A DNA stretch of 64,000 nucleotides from Sulfuricella sp. (GTDB taxonomy: Bacteria; Pseudomonadota; Gammaproteobacteria; Burkholderiales; Sulfuricellaceae), in assembly GCA_041651995.1 (NCBI GenBank), contig JBAZID010000011.1, positions 1 through 64,000 of the forward strand, given 5' to 3'. The notes beneath the pieces were generated by a model, which ran no database searches, was not told the origin of the DNA, and saw only the letters and a list, made by a program, of their open reading frames with translations. Position numbers and translations under genes: made by a program. The stretch's first letter is position 1; every line of letters begins with the position of its first letter. Positions 7,575 through 15,628 of this stretch are shown here, piece after piece.

Positions 7575-9290
7575 ATGTCCATGAACCGCCGCGAATTTCT
7601 GCAACTGCTGGCTGCAGCGAGTGCCACCGGATTTGCACTCAACAGCAAATTTGCACTGGCCTCGGCACAAGGCGGCCAGTTTTATGATGTGCCCAAATTC
7701 GGTAACGTCAGCCTGTTGCATTTCACCGATTGTCATGCGCAACTGACGCCGATTTATTTTCGCGAGCCGAACGTGAACATCGGCCTGGGCTCCAGTCTGG
7801 GCAGGGCGCCGCATCTGGTGGGTGAGAAACTGCTCAAGAATTTTGGTATCCGTCCCGGCACCTCCGAGGCGCATGCCTTTACCTATCTCGATTTCTCCGC
7901 TGCTGCTAAAACCTACGGCAAAGTCGGCGGCTTCGCGCATCTTTCCACCCTGGTGAAGAAGCTGCGCGCATCGCGCCCCGGCGCGCTGCTGCTGGACGGC
8001 GGCGATACCTGGCAGGGCTCGGCCACCTCGCTGTGGAGCAACGGCCAGGACATGGTCGATGCCTGCAAGCTGCTGGGCGTGGACGTGATGACCGGCCACT
8101 GGGAATTCACCCTCGGCGCCGAGCGGGTGAAGCAGATCGTGGACAACGATTTCAAGGGCAAGATTGATTTCGTGGCGCAGAACATCAAGACCACCGACTT
8201 CGGCGACCAGGTCTTCCAGCCCTACACCATGAAGGAAATCAACGGCGTGCCGGTGGCCATCATCGGCCAGTCCTTCCCCTACACGCCGATCGCCAACCCG
8301 CGCTGGATGGTGCCGGACTGGAGCTTCGGCATCCAGGACGAGAACATGCAGAAGGTCGTGGACGAAGTGCGTGCCAAGGGCGCCCAGGTGGTGGTGGTGC
8401 TGTCCCACAACGGCATGGACGTGGACCTGAAAATGGCCAGCCGCGTCACCGGCATCGACGCCATCATGGGCGGCCATACCCACGACGGCATCCCCGCGCC
8501 CTCCATCGTCAAGAACGCCAAGGGGCAGACCCTGGTGACCAACGCCGGCTCCAACAGCAAGTTCCTCGGCGTGCTGGATTTCGATGTAAAGAATGGCAAG
8601 GTGGTGGATTACCGCTACAAGCTGCTGCCAATATTCTCCAACCTGCTTGAGGCCGATCCGGCCATGACGGCGCTGATCAACAAGCACCGCGCGCCTTACG
8701 AAGCCAAACTGAACGAGAAACTGGCAGTCACCGAGGACCTGCTCTACCGCCGCGGCAACTTCAACGGCACATTCGACCAGCTGATCCTGGACGCGCTGAT
8801 GGATGTGAAGGGCGCCGATGCGGCCTTCTCGCCCGGATTCCGCTGGGGCACCACGCTGCTGCCGGGCGAAGCCATTACCATGGAACGCCTGATGGACCAG
8901 ACCGCCATCACCTATCCGGCCACCACCCTGACCGAAATGAGCGGCGAAACCATCAAGACCATCATGGAAGACGTGTGCGACAACCTCTTCAACGAGGACC
9001 CCTACTACCAGCAGGGCGGCGACATGGTGCGCGTGGGCGGTATCCAGTACACCTGTGATCCGCGCCAGAAAATCGGCAAGCGCATCAGCAACATGATGCT
9101 CAAGGGCAAGCCTGTCAGCCCGAATAAAACCTACAAAGTGGCTGGCTGGGCGCCAGTGGGCGAAGGCGTCACGGGCGAACCGGTCTGGGATGTGGTGTCA
9201 ACGTGGCTGCGCGACAAGAAAGTGATCACGCCGCGCAAACTCAACATGCCCAAGCTGGTGGGCGTGAAGGGCAATCCCGGCATTGCCTGA
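7575..9290 (+). CDS. soxB: Thiosulfohydrolase SoxB
   Basis: Periplasmic dimanganese enzyme that hydrolyses the terminal sulfone from SoxY-bound thiosulfonate, releasing sulfate. The 571-aa precursor begins with a Tat signal (NRREFLQLLAAAS). Metal-site motifs of the calcineurin-like domain: TDCH 51-54, DGGDTWQ 141-147, GHWEFT 174-179 (the SoxB form of GNHE), LSHNG 276-280 and GGHTHD 299-304; a 5'-nucleotidase-type C-terminal domain follows. AGGAG precedes the ATG. soxCD is not found nearby, so SoxY-bound sulfane sulfur would need another route (sulfur globules, Dsr or sHdr), judged only from this window. Confidence 0.96.
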   Translation: MSMNRREFLQLLAAASATGFALNSKFALASAQGGQFYDVPKFGNVSLLHFTDCHAQLTPIYFREPNVNIGLGSSLGRAPHLVGEKLLKNFGIRPGTSEAHAFTYLDFSAAAKTYGKVGGFAHLSTLVKKLRASRPGALLLDGGDTWQGSATSLWSNGQDMVDACKLLGVDVMTGHWEFTLGAERVKQIVDNDFKGKIDFVAQNIKTTDFGDQVFQPYTMKEINGVPVAIIGQSFPYTPIANPRWMVPDWSFGIQDENMQKVVDEVRAKGAQVVVVLSHNGMDVDLKMASRVTGIDAIMGGHTHDGIPAPSIVKNAKGQTLVTNAGSNSKFLGVLDFDVKNGKVVDYRYKLLPIFSNLLEADPAMTALINKHRAPYEAKLNEKLAVTEDLLYRRGNFNGTFDQLILDALMDVKGADAAFSPGFRWGTTLLPGEAITMERLMDQTAITYPATTLTEMSGETIKTIMEDVCDNLFNEDPYYQQGGDMVRVGGIQYTCDPRQKIGKRISNMMLKGKPVSPNKTYKVAGWAPVGEGVTGEPVWDVVSTWLRDKKVITPRKLNMPKLVGVKGNPGIA

Positions 9291-9298
9291 ACTCCTAA

Positions 9299-9389
9299 CC
9301 CCTCCCGGCCTCCCCTTGTCAGGGGAGGAGCAGATCGGGGAGGGGCAATGGAGCCCTCCCCCCTGACAAGGGGGGATTGAGGGGGGTTG
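9299..9389 (+). repeat. Palindromic repeat, CCCCTCC / GGGGAGG type
   Basis: Purine/pyrimidine-biased nested inverted repeat: CCCCTTGTCAGGGG-type segments at the left and CCCCCCTGACAAGGGGGG at 9358-9376. It fills the gap after soxB and could fold into a strong hairpin acting as a terminator. Confidence 0.6.
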
Positions 9390-9448
9390 CGGTCATGGCA
9401 TTATCTGCCGTTATTTATTCCCCGCAGCTTCTCTTCATTTTTGCGCGG

Positions 9449-10204
9449 CTACGCCCAGGCCTTCCACAGCAGCGAAACCCCGCTTCCCAGCAGCAAAGTG
9501 CCGATCAGCCTGAGCATCTGCTCGTTGGAAAGGCCAAGATGGATCTTGTGGCCCATTTTCAGGCCAAGGGCCATGATCGGCAGGGCGCCGAGGTAAGCCA
9601 GCAGCAGGCCGGGTTGCAGCAACAAGCCGGTGACGAGGAACATGATCAGGCGCACCCCGCCGTCGATCAGAAACAAGCCCGAGAACGTGGCGCGCAGCTC
9701 GACCTTGTCGCGCAGACGATGGGAAAGATAAATGATGAAAGGCGGCCCGCCGGTGCCGAACAGCGCGCCCACCGTGCCGCCGGTCAGCCCCGCGGGGATC
9801 GCCCACCATTGCGAAGCGGGTTTGTCGCCATGCAGATTGAGGAGGTTGCGCACCCCGAAGACCATCACGAACAGGCCCAGCCCGGTCAGTAAGGGCTCCA
9901 TGGGCAGCTTGATCAAGAGTGCCACGCCCAGCCCGATTCCGATCAGGCTGAAGGGGAGCAGGGGGCGGATTTCCTTCCAGTTGACGTGCTGTTTGGCCTT
10001 GTGGCCCATCACCGCCGAAGCGGTGAAATCGAGCAGCAGAATGAACGGTACAACAAATTGCAAAGGCAGCAGGTGCGCCAGTAACGGTACCGCTATCAGA
10101 CCCGAGCCAAAACCTGAAATACCGCGGATGAAATAGGCCAGCGAAAGTATCAGTAACGCGGCGATAAGTACGGTATTCGGTACATCGGGAAAAAATCCGC
10201 TCAG
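9449..10204 (-). CDS. TSUP (TauE/SafE) family membrane permease, apparent CTG start
   Basis: Predicted transporter of the sulfite exporter TauE/SafE family, about 251 aa with seven to eight transmembrane helices. The family N-terminal signature RGISGFGSGLIAVP and its later repeat GGTVGALFGTGGPPFIIYLS are both present. The first usual start codon is a TTG at 10063, which would delete the first helix and signature. The frame stays open to a CTG at 10204 that overlaps the folB stop (CTGA), restoring the normal family length, so I take CTG as the start. Being 250 bp from soxB suggests, but does not show, export of a sulfur oxyanion. Confidence 0.72.
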   Translation of the reverse strand: MSGFFPDVPNTVLIAALLILSLAYFIRGISGFGSGLIAVPLLAHLLPLQFVVPFILLLDFTASAVMGHKAKQHVNWKEIRPLLPFSLIGIGLGVALLIKLPMEPLLTGLGLFVMVFGVRNLLNLHGDKPASQWWAIPAGLTGGTVGALFGTGGPPFIIYLSHRLRDKVELRATFSGLFLIDGGVRLIMFLVTGLLLQPGLLLAYLGALPIMALGLKMGHKIHLGLSNEQMLRLIGTLLLGSGVSLLWKAWA

Positions 10205-10557
10205 GATTTCGAGCCCCGCTCAATGGTAATGCCCAGGCGCTTGACGCCGCGAATGAGGCCGAGCTTGGTAATGCTGACCCTGATCCACGGGGTGCCGAAT
10301 TCCTGCATCACGAGTTGCGCAATATGTTCCGCCAGCGCCTCTACCAGCAGAAAATGTTTCTCGGCCAGCACCTGCTGAATACGCTCCGCCACCTTGCCAT
10401 AATCGATGGTGTCCGCCACATCGTCACTGATGCCGGCACGGCTGTGAGGCAGGCCGATTTCCAGGTCGAGCTGAATGGTCTGCGGCACTTCCCGTTCCCA
10501 TGGGTAAACGCCGATAATGGTCTCGGCCCTGAATTCGCTAAGAAAAATGATGTCCAT
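10201..10557 (-). CDS. folB: Dihydroneopterin aldolase
   Basis: Folate synthesis: cleaves 7,8-dihydroneopterin to 6-hydroxymethyl-dihydropterin and glycolaldehyde. 118 aa, normal length, with the family landmarks GVYPWERE (16-23, Glu21), Tyr53 in TIDYGKV, EALAEHIA and catalytic Lys98 in SITKLG. It is divergent from plsY, an arrangement common in Proteobacteria. Its stop overlaps the presumed start of the TSUP gene, so the two are likely cotranscribed. Confidence 0.94.
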   Translation of the reverse strand: MDIIFLSEFRAETIIGVYPWEREVPQTIQLDLEIGLPHSRAGISDDVADTIDYGKVAERIQQVLAEKHFLLVEALAEHIAQLVMQEFGTPWIRVSITKLGLIRGVKRLGITIERGSKS

Positions 10558-10634
10558 GGTATGTGGGCGCGCCCATTACGCGTGCGCCCTGTTTTGCCGT
10601 AAAATTCGAAGCTTGCGATTTTAAGTGATTTGTT

Positions 10635-11261
10635 ATGCCCTCGATAGTTTTTGTTGTTGCCGCCTACCTGATCGGTTCGCTTTCCTTTGCCGTCATTGTC
10701 AGCAAGGCATTTGGCCTGGCCGACCCGCGCTCGTTTGGTTCGAAGAACCCGGGGGCTACCAACGTATTGCGCACCGGGAAAAAACTGGCCGCGGCGCTGA
10801 CCTTGCTGGGCGATGCGGCCAAGGGCTGGCTGGCGGTATTCCTGGCATTCAAATTCGGCGCTGATTATGGTGTCGGGGAGGCAGGGATTGCCGCCGTGGC
10901 GCTGGCGGTGTTCGTGGGGCATGTGTACCCGGTATTTTTTGGCTTCCACGGCGGCAAGGGGGTTGCCACGGCGCTGGGCATCCTGCTGGCGCTCAATGTG
11001 TGGATGGGGCTGGCGGTGCTTGCTACCTGGCTGCTGGCGACTTACATGTGGCGGACTTCATCCCTCTCCGCGCTGATTGCAGCGGGTTTTGCGCCGCTCT
11101 ATGGCATCACGATACTCGGGGCCAACAGTTATAGCCTGGCGGTCCTGCTGCTTTCGTTGCTGCTGGTGTGGCGCCACAAATCCAATATCCAGAACCTGTT
11201 GTCCGGCAAGGAAACCCGTCTGGGCGGGAAGCCGAAACCGGGTGATTCTCCGCCGGAGTAA
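10635..11261 (+). CDS. plsY: Glycerol-3-phosphate acyltransferase PlsY
   Basis: Inner-membrane enzyme that transfers an acyl group from acyl-phosphate to glycerol-3-phosphate, the first step of phospholipid synthesis. The 208-aa protein has about five to six transmembrane helices and the three conserved cytoplasmic motifs: SFGSKNPGATNVLRT (about 34-48), GHVYPVFFGFHGGKG (about 95-110) and a region near the third loop (WRTSSLSAL). It is divergent from folB. The short intergenic region has a TAAAAT -10-like element near 10600. Confidence 0.95.
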   Translation: MPSIVFVVAAYLIGSLSFAVIVSKAFGLADPRSFGSKNPGATNVLRTGKKLAAALTLLGDAAKGWLAVFLAFKFGADYGVGEAGIAAVALAVFVGHVYPVFFGFHGGKGVATALGILLALNVWMGLAVLATWLLATYMWRTSSLSALIAAGFAPLYGITILGANSYSLAVLLLSLLLVWRHKSNIQNLLSGKETRLGGKPKPGDSPPE

Positions 11262-11271
11262 AGGTACAGCC

Positions 11272-12060
11272 ATGACCTGGTTCCAGAAAGAAATGGACTA
11301 TGCGCGGGAAAACCTGGAGCAGGTTTCCCGCACTGCGATTGACCACGCCAGCGATAAGCTGGATGGCGTGGTACGAGAAGGCATTGCCCAGGCGAGCGGC
11401 GAAATGCGCGAAGTGGTGCTGGGCGCGAGCCGGGAGGTCGATGCCAAGCTCGACAAGATTTCAGCCGAACTGCACAGCCAGCGTCAGTTCACCAAGTCGG
11501 ACGTGAGGGAAATGGTGGATTACGCGGCGGATCGCCTGGGCGTCGCCATGGACGAACGCACCCGTGTGATGAAGTCCGAAATCACCTCCCTGATTCAGGA
11601 AAAGGTCGAGTACCTCAAGCATGAAGTAGATGCGTTTTTTATTCAGCGTCAGCAGGACCTGGCGCGCGAGCGGCGCCGCCTGATCGCCAACGTGTTGATC
11701 GCGGTGACGGCCTCTCTGGCGATGGGCATTCTGTCGCTGATGTTTCACCGTGTCGGAGAAGGCCGCGTGGACATGCTGGGCATCTTCCGCATCGTGTTCG
11801 CCTCGCTTGGCGGCGGCTATCTGGTGTATCTGCTGGTCAACATGGTGATCAAGTACCGCCGCATGTCCGAGCACCGCAAGGATTTCGTCTTTCTCACCAT
11901 GAAATACTGGGGCATCCTGCGGCCGGAGAGCTTGTTCAGCCACGCGCTGGTGGCGGTGGTTCTGCTCGTCTTTGGGGCGCTGCTGTTCTTCCCGGAATAT
12001 CTCGGGCGCTGGCTGGGCAGCGAAACCCTGTTGCACTGGGCGGCACAGTTGAAGCGTTAG
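11272..12060 (+). CDS. Membrane protein of unknown function with a long amphipathic N-terminus
   Basis: Family not recognised. The 262-aa protein has a charged, heptad-like N-terminal region (about 1-135) with apolipoprotein-like helices, then hydrophobic segments at about 138-157, 168-193 and 222-241. The N-terminal half would lie on one face of the membrane and may self-associate. It starts ten bases after plsY, so is probably in its operon. The reading frame is open further upstream inside plsY, but ATG 11272 is the first start outside it. Confidence 0.8.
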   Translation: MTWFQKEMDYARENLEQVSRTAIDHASDKLDGVVREGIAQASGEMREVVLGASREVDAKLDKISAELHSQRQFTKSDVREMVDYAADRLGVAMDERTRVMKSEITSLIQEKVEYLKHEVDAFFIQRQQDLARERRRLIANVLIAVTASLAMGILSLMFHRVGEGRVDMLGIFRIVFASLGGGYLVYLLVNMVIKYRRMSEHRKDFVFLTMKYWGILRPESLFSHALVAVVLLVFGALLFFPEYLGRWLGSETLLHWAAQLKR

Positions 12061-12076
12061 TTCGGCGTTTCCTGAA

Positions 12077-12126
12077 ATGTAGGTCGGGTTTTAACCCGAC
12101 ACATACCGGGCTGAAGCCCGACCTAC
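12077..12126 (+). repeat. Palindromic repeat, GTAGGTCGGG family (short copy)
   Basis: ATGTAGGTCGGGTTTTAACC at the left and the inverse GGCTGAAGCCCGACCTACAT at the right. It sits between the convergent ends of the membrane-protein gene and tsaD and may serve as a bidirectional terminator. Confidence 0.75.
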
Positions 12127-12136
12127 ATCCAAATAA

Positions 12137-13165
12137 CTAGCTCGGCGCTTCCAGCGTTTCCAGATCCCATCTTGGCTTGATGGGGAAGTTCATGGTGCGG
12201 CGGCCTTCATGCCGCAGACGCATCGCGCCGGCAAAGGCGATCATGGCGCCGTTGTCGGTGCAGAATTCCAGCTTGGGGTAAAACACCTCGAACCGCTTTT
12301 TGGCCGCGGCATGGCTGAGGCTGTCCCTGAGCTGTTTGTTGGCGCCCACGCCGCCCGCCACGACCAGGCGCGAAAGGCCGGTTTGCCTGAGTGCTGCAAC
12401 GGCCTTTTTGGTCAGCACTTCCACGATGGCTTCCTGGAAGGCCAGGCAAATATCGGCGCGGGTCTGTTCATCAAGTTTCCCGTCCATCGTCTGTTGCCTG
12501 GCCAGGGTCAGGACTGCGGTCTTGAGGCCGCTGAAGCTGAAGTTCAGGTCGCCACTCTTGAGCATCGGGCGCGGCAGGGTGAAGCGCCCCGGCGTGCCCT
12601 GCAGCGCCAGCTTCGATAGCGCAGGGCCGCCCGGATAACCCAGTCCCAGCAGCTTGGCGGTCTTGTCGAAGGCTTCGCCAGCGGCATCGTCGAGCGTGTC
12701 GCCCAGGGTGGCATACTGGCCGATGCCGGTCACTTCCATCAGCTGCGAGTGGCCGCCGGAGACCAGCAGGGCAATAAAGGGAAATTCGGGTGGATTCTCC
12801 TCCAGCAGCGGGGCCAGCAGGTGCCCTTCGAGATGATGCACGCCGACGGTCGGCACCTTGAGCGCGAAAGCCAGCGCGGCGGCAATGCTCGCGCCCACCA
12901 GCAGCGCGCCGGCTAGCCCCGGTCCTTCGGTGTAGGCGATGCCCTCGATGTCCTGCAGGGTGCAGCCGGCTTCGGTCAGCACCTGGCGGGTGAGCGGCAG
13001 CACGCGGCGGATATGGTCGCGCGAGGCCAGTTCCGGCACCACGCCGCCGTATTCGGCATGCATCGCCACCTGGGAATGCAGGGCGTGGGCGAGCAGGCCG
13101 CGTTCGGTGTGGTAGAGCGCGACGCCGGTTTCGTCGCAGGAGGATTCGATGCCGAGGACTAGCAT
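12137..13165 (-). CDS. tsaD: tRNA N6-threonylcarbamoyladenosine transferase TsaD
   Basis: Transfers the threonylcarbamoyl group to A37 of ANN-decoding tRNAs with TsaB and TsaE. 342 aa with the ASKHA fold; N-terminus LGIESSCDETG, metal-binding HLEGH at 111-115, and the glycine-rich LVSGGHSQL and VVAGGVGAN nucleotide-binding motifs. Length and order are normal. It is convergent with the plsY operon across a palindromic repeat. Confidence 0.96.
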   Translation of the reverse strand: MLVLGIESSCDETGVALYHTERGLLAHALHSQVAMHAEYGGVVPELASRDHIRRVLPLTRQVLTEAGCTLQDIEGIAYTEGPGLAGALLVGASIAAALAFALKVPTVGVHHLEGHLLAPLLEENPPEFPFIALLVSGGHSQLMEVTGIGQYATLGDTLDDAAGEAFDKTAKLLGLGYPGGPALSKLALQGTPGRFTLPRPMLKSGDLNFSFSGLKTAVLTLARQQTMDGKLDEQTRADICLAFQEAIVEVLTKKAVAALRQTGLSRLVVAGGVGANKQLRDSLSHAAAKKRFEVFYPKLEFCTDNGAMIAFAGAMRLRHEGRRTMNFPIKPRWDLETLEAPS

Positions 13166-13191
13166 GGGGCGGATTATCCTGAAAACTTACT

Positions 13192-13300
13192 TAGCCACAG
13201 AGAACACAGAGTTCACAGAGAAAAAACCAGAGATTGGCGGGGCGTCGCCTGTCGCGCCGATAAGGACTCTCTGTGTTCTCTGTGGCGGTTTTTAGGCTTG
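13192..13300. repeat. Inverted repeat with CCACAGAG arms
   Basis: AGCCACAGAGAACACAGAG (left) faces CTCTGTGTTCTCTGTGGC (right, 13268-13286) around a short spacer. It is related in design to the CCACGGAG elements but with A for G, and lacks their conserved core. It lies upstream of tsaD and downstream of bioA. Confidence 0.7.
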
Positions 13301-13303
13301 TGA

Positions 13304-14995
13304 TTATACGCAATCCACAATCTTGAGGGTGCGGGCAATCAGCAGGTCGATTTCAGCTTCGCTGATGATATAGGGCGGCATGAAATACACCGTGTTGCCC
13401 ATGGGGCGCAGCAGCAATTCGTGTTGCAGCGCCTGCTGGTAGAAAGCGCGCGAAAAGTGCGGCGTGCCGCTCTCGACTTCAAACGCCCAGATCATGCCGG
13501 TGTGGCGGAAATTCTTTACCCTGGGGTGGTCGCGCAGCGGTTGTGCCGCCTGGGTCAGGTAAGCGGCCCTGGCGCGGTTGGCCTCGATCACGCCATCCTG
13601 CTCGAAAATGTCCAGCGTCGCCAGCGCGGCGCGGCAGGCCAGCGCGTTGCCGGTGTAGGAATGGGAATGCAGGAAGCCTTTTGCGGTTTCGTCGTGATAA
13701 AAGGCCTGAAACACAGTATCCGTCGTCAGCACGGCAGAGAGCGGCAGGTAGCCGCCGCTGATACCTTTCGACAGGCACATGAAATCGGGCCGGATGCCGG
13801 CTTGTTCGCAGGCGAACATTGTTCCGGTGCGGCAAGAAGCGCTGTCCCCGGACTCGGCGGGCGCGGAGCGCCGGGTGCGGGAAGGGGACGCGGTTTCGGC
13901 ATGCGTATCTGCCGATGAAGGCACGTTGGCTTGCTCAAAGGCGAACATTGTTCCGGTGCGGCAAGAAACGCTGTCCCCGGACTCGGCGGGCGCGGAGCGC
14001 CGGGTGCGGGAAGGGGACGCGGTTTCGGTATGCGTATCTGCCGATGAAGGCACGTTGGCTTGCTCAAAGGCGAACATTGTTCCGGTGCGGCAAGAAACGC
14101 TGTCCCCGGACTCGGTGGGCGCGGAGCGCCGGGTGCGGGAAGGGGACGCGGTTTCGGCATGCGTATCTGCCGATGAAGGCACATTGGCTTGCTCAAAGGC
14201 GAACATTGTTCCGGTGCGGCCGAAACCCACGGCGATTTCGTCGGCGATCAGGTGGACCTGGAACTCGTCGCAGATTGCCCGCGCCTGGCGCAGATATTCG
14301 GCGTCGTACATGCCCATTCCCGCCGCACCCTGCACCAGCGGTTCGATGATGAAGGCAGCCGTTTCGGCATGGTGCTGTTCGAGGTGGGTGCGCAGGTGGC
14401 CGGCGCAGCGGATGGCATAATCCCGGGGCGATTCCCCGGTTTCGGCGTGGCGCCAGTCCGGCGTTGGCACCTGGGTGCTCTGGCGCAGCAGCGGGGCGTA
14501 AGTGTCCTTGAACAGCGCGACATCCGTCACCGAAAGCGCGCCAATCGTTTCCCCGTGGTAACTGTTCTGCAAGCTGATGAAGCGGGTCTTTTCCGGCTGA
14601 CCGCTGTTGCGCCAGTAATGGAAGCTCATCTTCAGCGCAATCTCGGTCGCCGAAGCGCCATCCGAGCCGTAAAAGCAGTGCCCCAGGCCGGTCAGAGTCG
14701 ACAGGCGTTCCGAAAGCTGGATCACCGGCTCATGCGTGAAGCCAGCCAGGATGACATGCTCCAGCCGGTCGAGCTGGTCCTTGAGCGCTGCATTGATGCG
14801 CGGGTTGCAGTGGCCGAACAGGTTGACCCACCACGAGCTGATGGCGTCGAGATAGCGCCCGCCCTCGAAATCATACAGCCACATGCCCTCGCCCCGGGCG
14901 ATGGGAATGAGCGGTAGCGTCTCGAACTGTTTCATCTGGCTGCACGGGTGCCAGACCGAATGCAGGCTGCGCTGCAGGTAATCCGTATTTTTCAT
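13304..14995 (-). CDS. bioA: Adenosylmethionine-8-amino-7-oxononanoate aminotransferase with an internal triplicated insertion
   Basis: Biotin pathway: PLP enzyme converting 7-keto-8-aminopelargonate to 7,8-diaminopelargonate with SAM as amino donor. Fold-type I motifs: SSWWVN near 53, YGSDGASATE near 109, Asp252 in ADEIAVGFGRTG and the PLP Lys410 in CLSKGISGG. The protein is 563 aa, while the family is about 430. The excess is exactly three in-frame 43-residue units at about 260-388, each starting RTGTMFAFEQA and continuing with foreign low-complexity sequence (ETASPSRTRRSAP). Without them the length is 434. The insert lies between the PLP-Asp loop and the active-site Lys; activity is uncertain. 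ATG 14995 follows AGGA; a longer frame to 15097 starts in IS3-derived DNA. Confidence 0.9.
   Translation of the reverse strand: MKNTDYLQRSLHSVWHPCSQMKQFETLPLIPIARGEGMWLYDFEGGRYLDAISSWWVNLFGHCNPRINAALKDQLDRLEHVILAGFTHEPVIQLSERLSTLTGLGHCFYGSDGASATEIALKMSFHYWRNSGQPEKTRFISLQNSYHGETIGALSVTDVALFKDTYAPLLRQSTQVPTPDWRHAETGESPRDYAIRCAGHLRTHLEQHHAETAAFIIEPLVQGAAGMGMYDAEYLRQARAICDEFQVHLIADEIAVGFGRTGTMFAFEQANVPSSADTHAETASPSRTRRSAPTESGDSVSCRTGTMFAFEQANVPSSADTHTETASPSRTRRSAPAESGDSVSCRTGTMFAFEQANVPSSADTHAETASPSRTRRSAPAESGDSASCRTGTMFACEQAGIRPDFMCLSKGISGGYLPLSAVLTTDTVFQAFYHDETAKGFLHSHSYTGNALACRAALATLDIFEQDGVIEANRARAAYLTQAAQPLRDHPRVKNFRHTGMIWAFEVESGTPHFSRAFYQQALQHELLLRPMGNTVYFMPPYIISEAEIDLLIARTLKIVDCV
13814..14200 (-). 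repeat. Three in-frame tandem copies of a 129-bp unit inside bioA
   Basis: The sequence GAACATTGTTCCGGTGCGGC recurs at 13814, 13943, 14072 and 14201, exactly 129 bp apart. Units differ by only a few substitutions. Each contains 33 bp of native bioA coding sequence plus foreign DNA. The foreign part includes a 62-bp segment bounded by a 14-bp imperfect inverted repeat, GAAACGCTGTCCCC (13965-13978) and GGGGACGCGGTTTC (14013-14026) in the second unit. All units keep the reading frame open. Confidence 0.95.
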
Positions 14996-15093
14996 TTTAT
15001 CCTGGGAAAAACAGTTGAACCGCAAGGAGCGCAATGAAACGCGAAGGAGTTCAAAAGCGTTTCCCCGGTTTTTCGTCTTCCAAGAGGTGGGTT

Positions 15094-15280
15094 TCATGCT
15101 ACCAGTTTTTCCTCATTCGGAGCACTGACCCAGTCATTCAAGAGCTGAGCTGGCGACTTGTAGCCGAGGGTCGAATGCAACCGTTTCCGGTTGTAGGAAG
15201 CCTCGATGTACTCGAAGCTGGCCACCGTCTCTCGGTACGCGTCGTCTCTCGCATCAGGCGCTCCTAAATACTCGTGGCAG
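15094..15280 (-). pseudogene. IS3-family transposase remnant (C-terminal end of OrfB)
   Basis: The reverse strand encodes the typical end of an IS3-group OrfB integrase: FEYIEASYNRKRLHSTLGYK followed by SPAQLLNDW and a stop at 15094. The DDE catalytic core and the upstream orfA are absent, and no terminal inverted repeats were identified. It lies about 100 bp upstream of bioA in the same orientation, a relic that may mark an old insertion between bioA and its original upstream neighbour. Confidence 0.85.
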
Positions 15281-15334
15281 CATAAATCTGTCGCAATGAG
15301 TGTTCAACGATATGATTTAAACTACAATAAGAAA

Positions 15335-15628
15335 ATGATCAGTACACTCAATATCCTACAAAGCAAAAGGGCCGAAATCCTGGCGCTTGCTGCCAAGCAC
15401 GGGGCAAGCAATGTCCGCCTGTTCGGCTCAGTTGTTCGCGGTGAAGACCGGGAAGACAGCGACGTGGATTTTCTGGTGGACATGCAGGAAACACGCAGCC
15501 TGTTCGACTTGATCGGCCTGCAGCAGGACATCGAGAAGGCCATCGGCAGGAAAGTGGACGTGCTCACCCCCAACGGCATCAATCGCTACCTAAAGGATCG
15601 CATCCTCCACGAGGCTGCACCTCTGTGA
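15335..15628 (+). CDS. mntA: MNT-type nucleotidyltransferase antitoxin (MntA-like)
   Basis: Minimal nucleotidyltransferase; in characterised HEPN/MNT modules MntA AMPylates and neutralises the HepT ribonuclease. The 97-aa protein has the polymerase-beta motif GSVVRGEDREDSDVDFLVD (about 32-50), with GSxxRG and the DxD pair. The ATG at 15335 has a weak ribosome binding site; an in-frame ATG at 15298 would add 12 residues. Its stop overlaps the HEPN start (GTGA), a strong sign of coupling. The pair sits next to IS3 debris, consistent with horizontal gain. Confidence 0.87.
   Translation: MISTLNILQSKRAEILALAAKHGASNVRLFGSVVRGEDREDSDVDFLVDMQETRSLFDLIGLQQDIEKAIGRKVDVLTPNGINRYLKDRILHEAAPL

Noticed and set aside
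7332..8687. 451-aa reverse-strand open frame
   Set aside because: Antisense to soxA/soxB, His/Val-rich and without motifs; soxB is clear on the other strand.
9435..10223. 262-aa reverse-strand frame overlapping the TSUP gene
   Set aside because: Different frame from the TSUP signature; sequence lacks hydrophobic helices.
13814..14200. Possible CRISPR array or VNTR in the 129-bp repeats
   Set aside because: Units are directly adjacent, too long for CRISPR repeats, without variable spacers, and lie in frame inside bioA.
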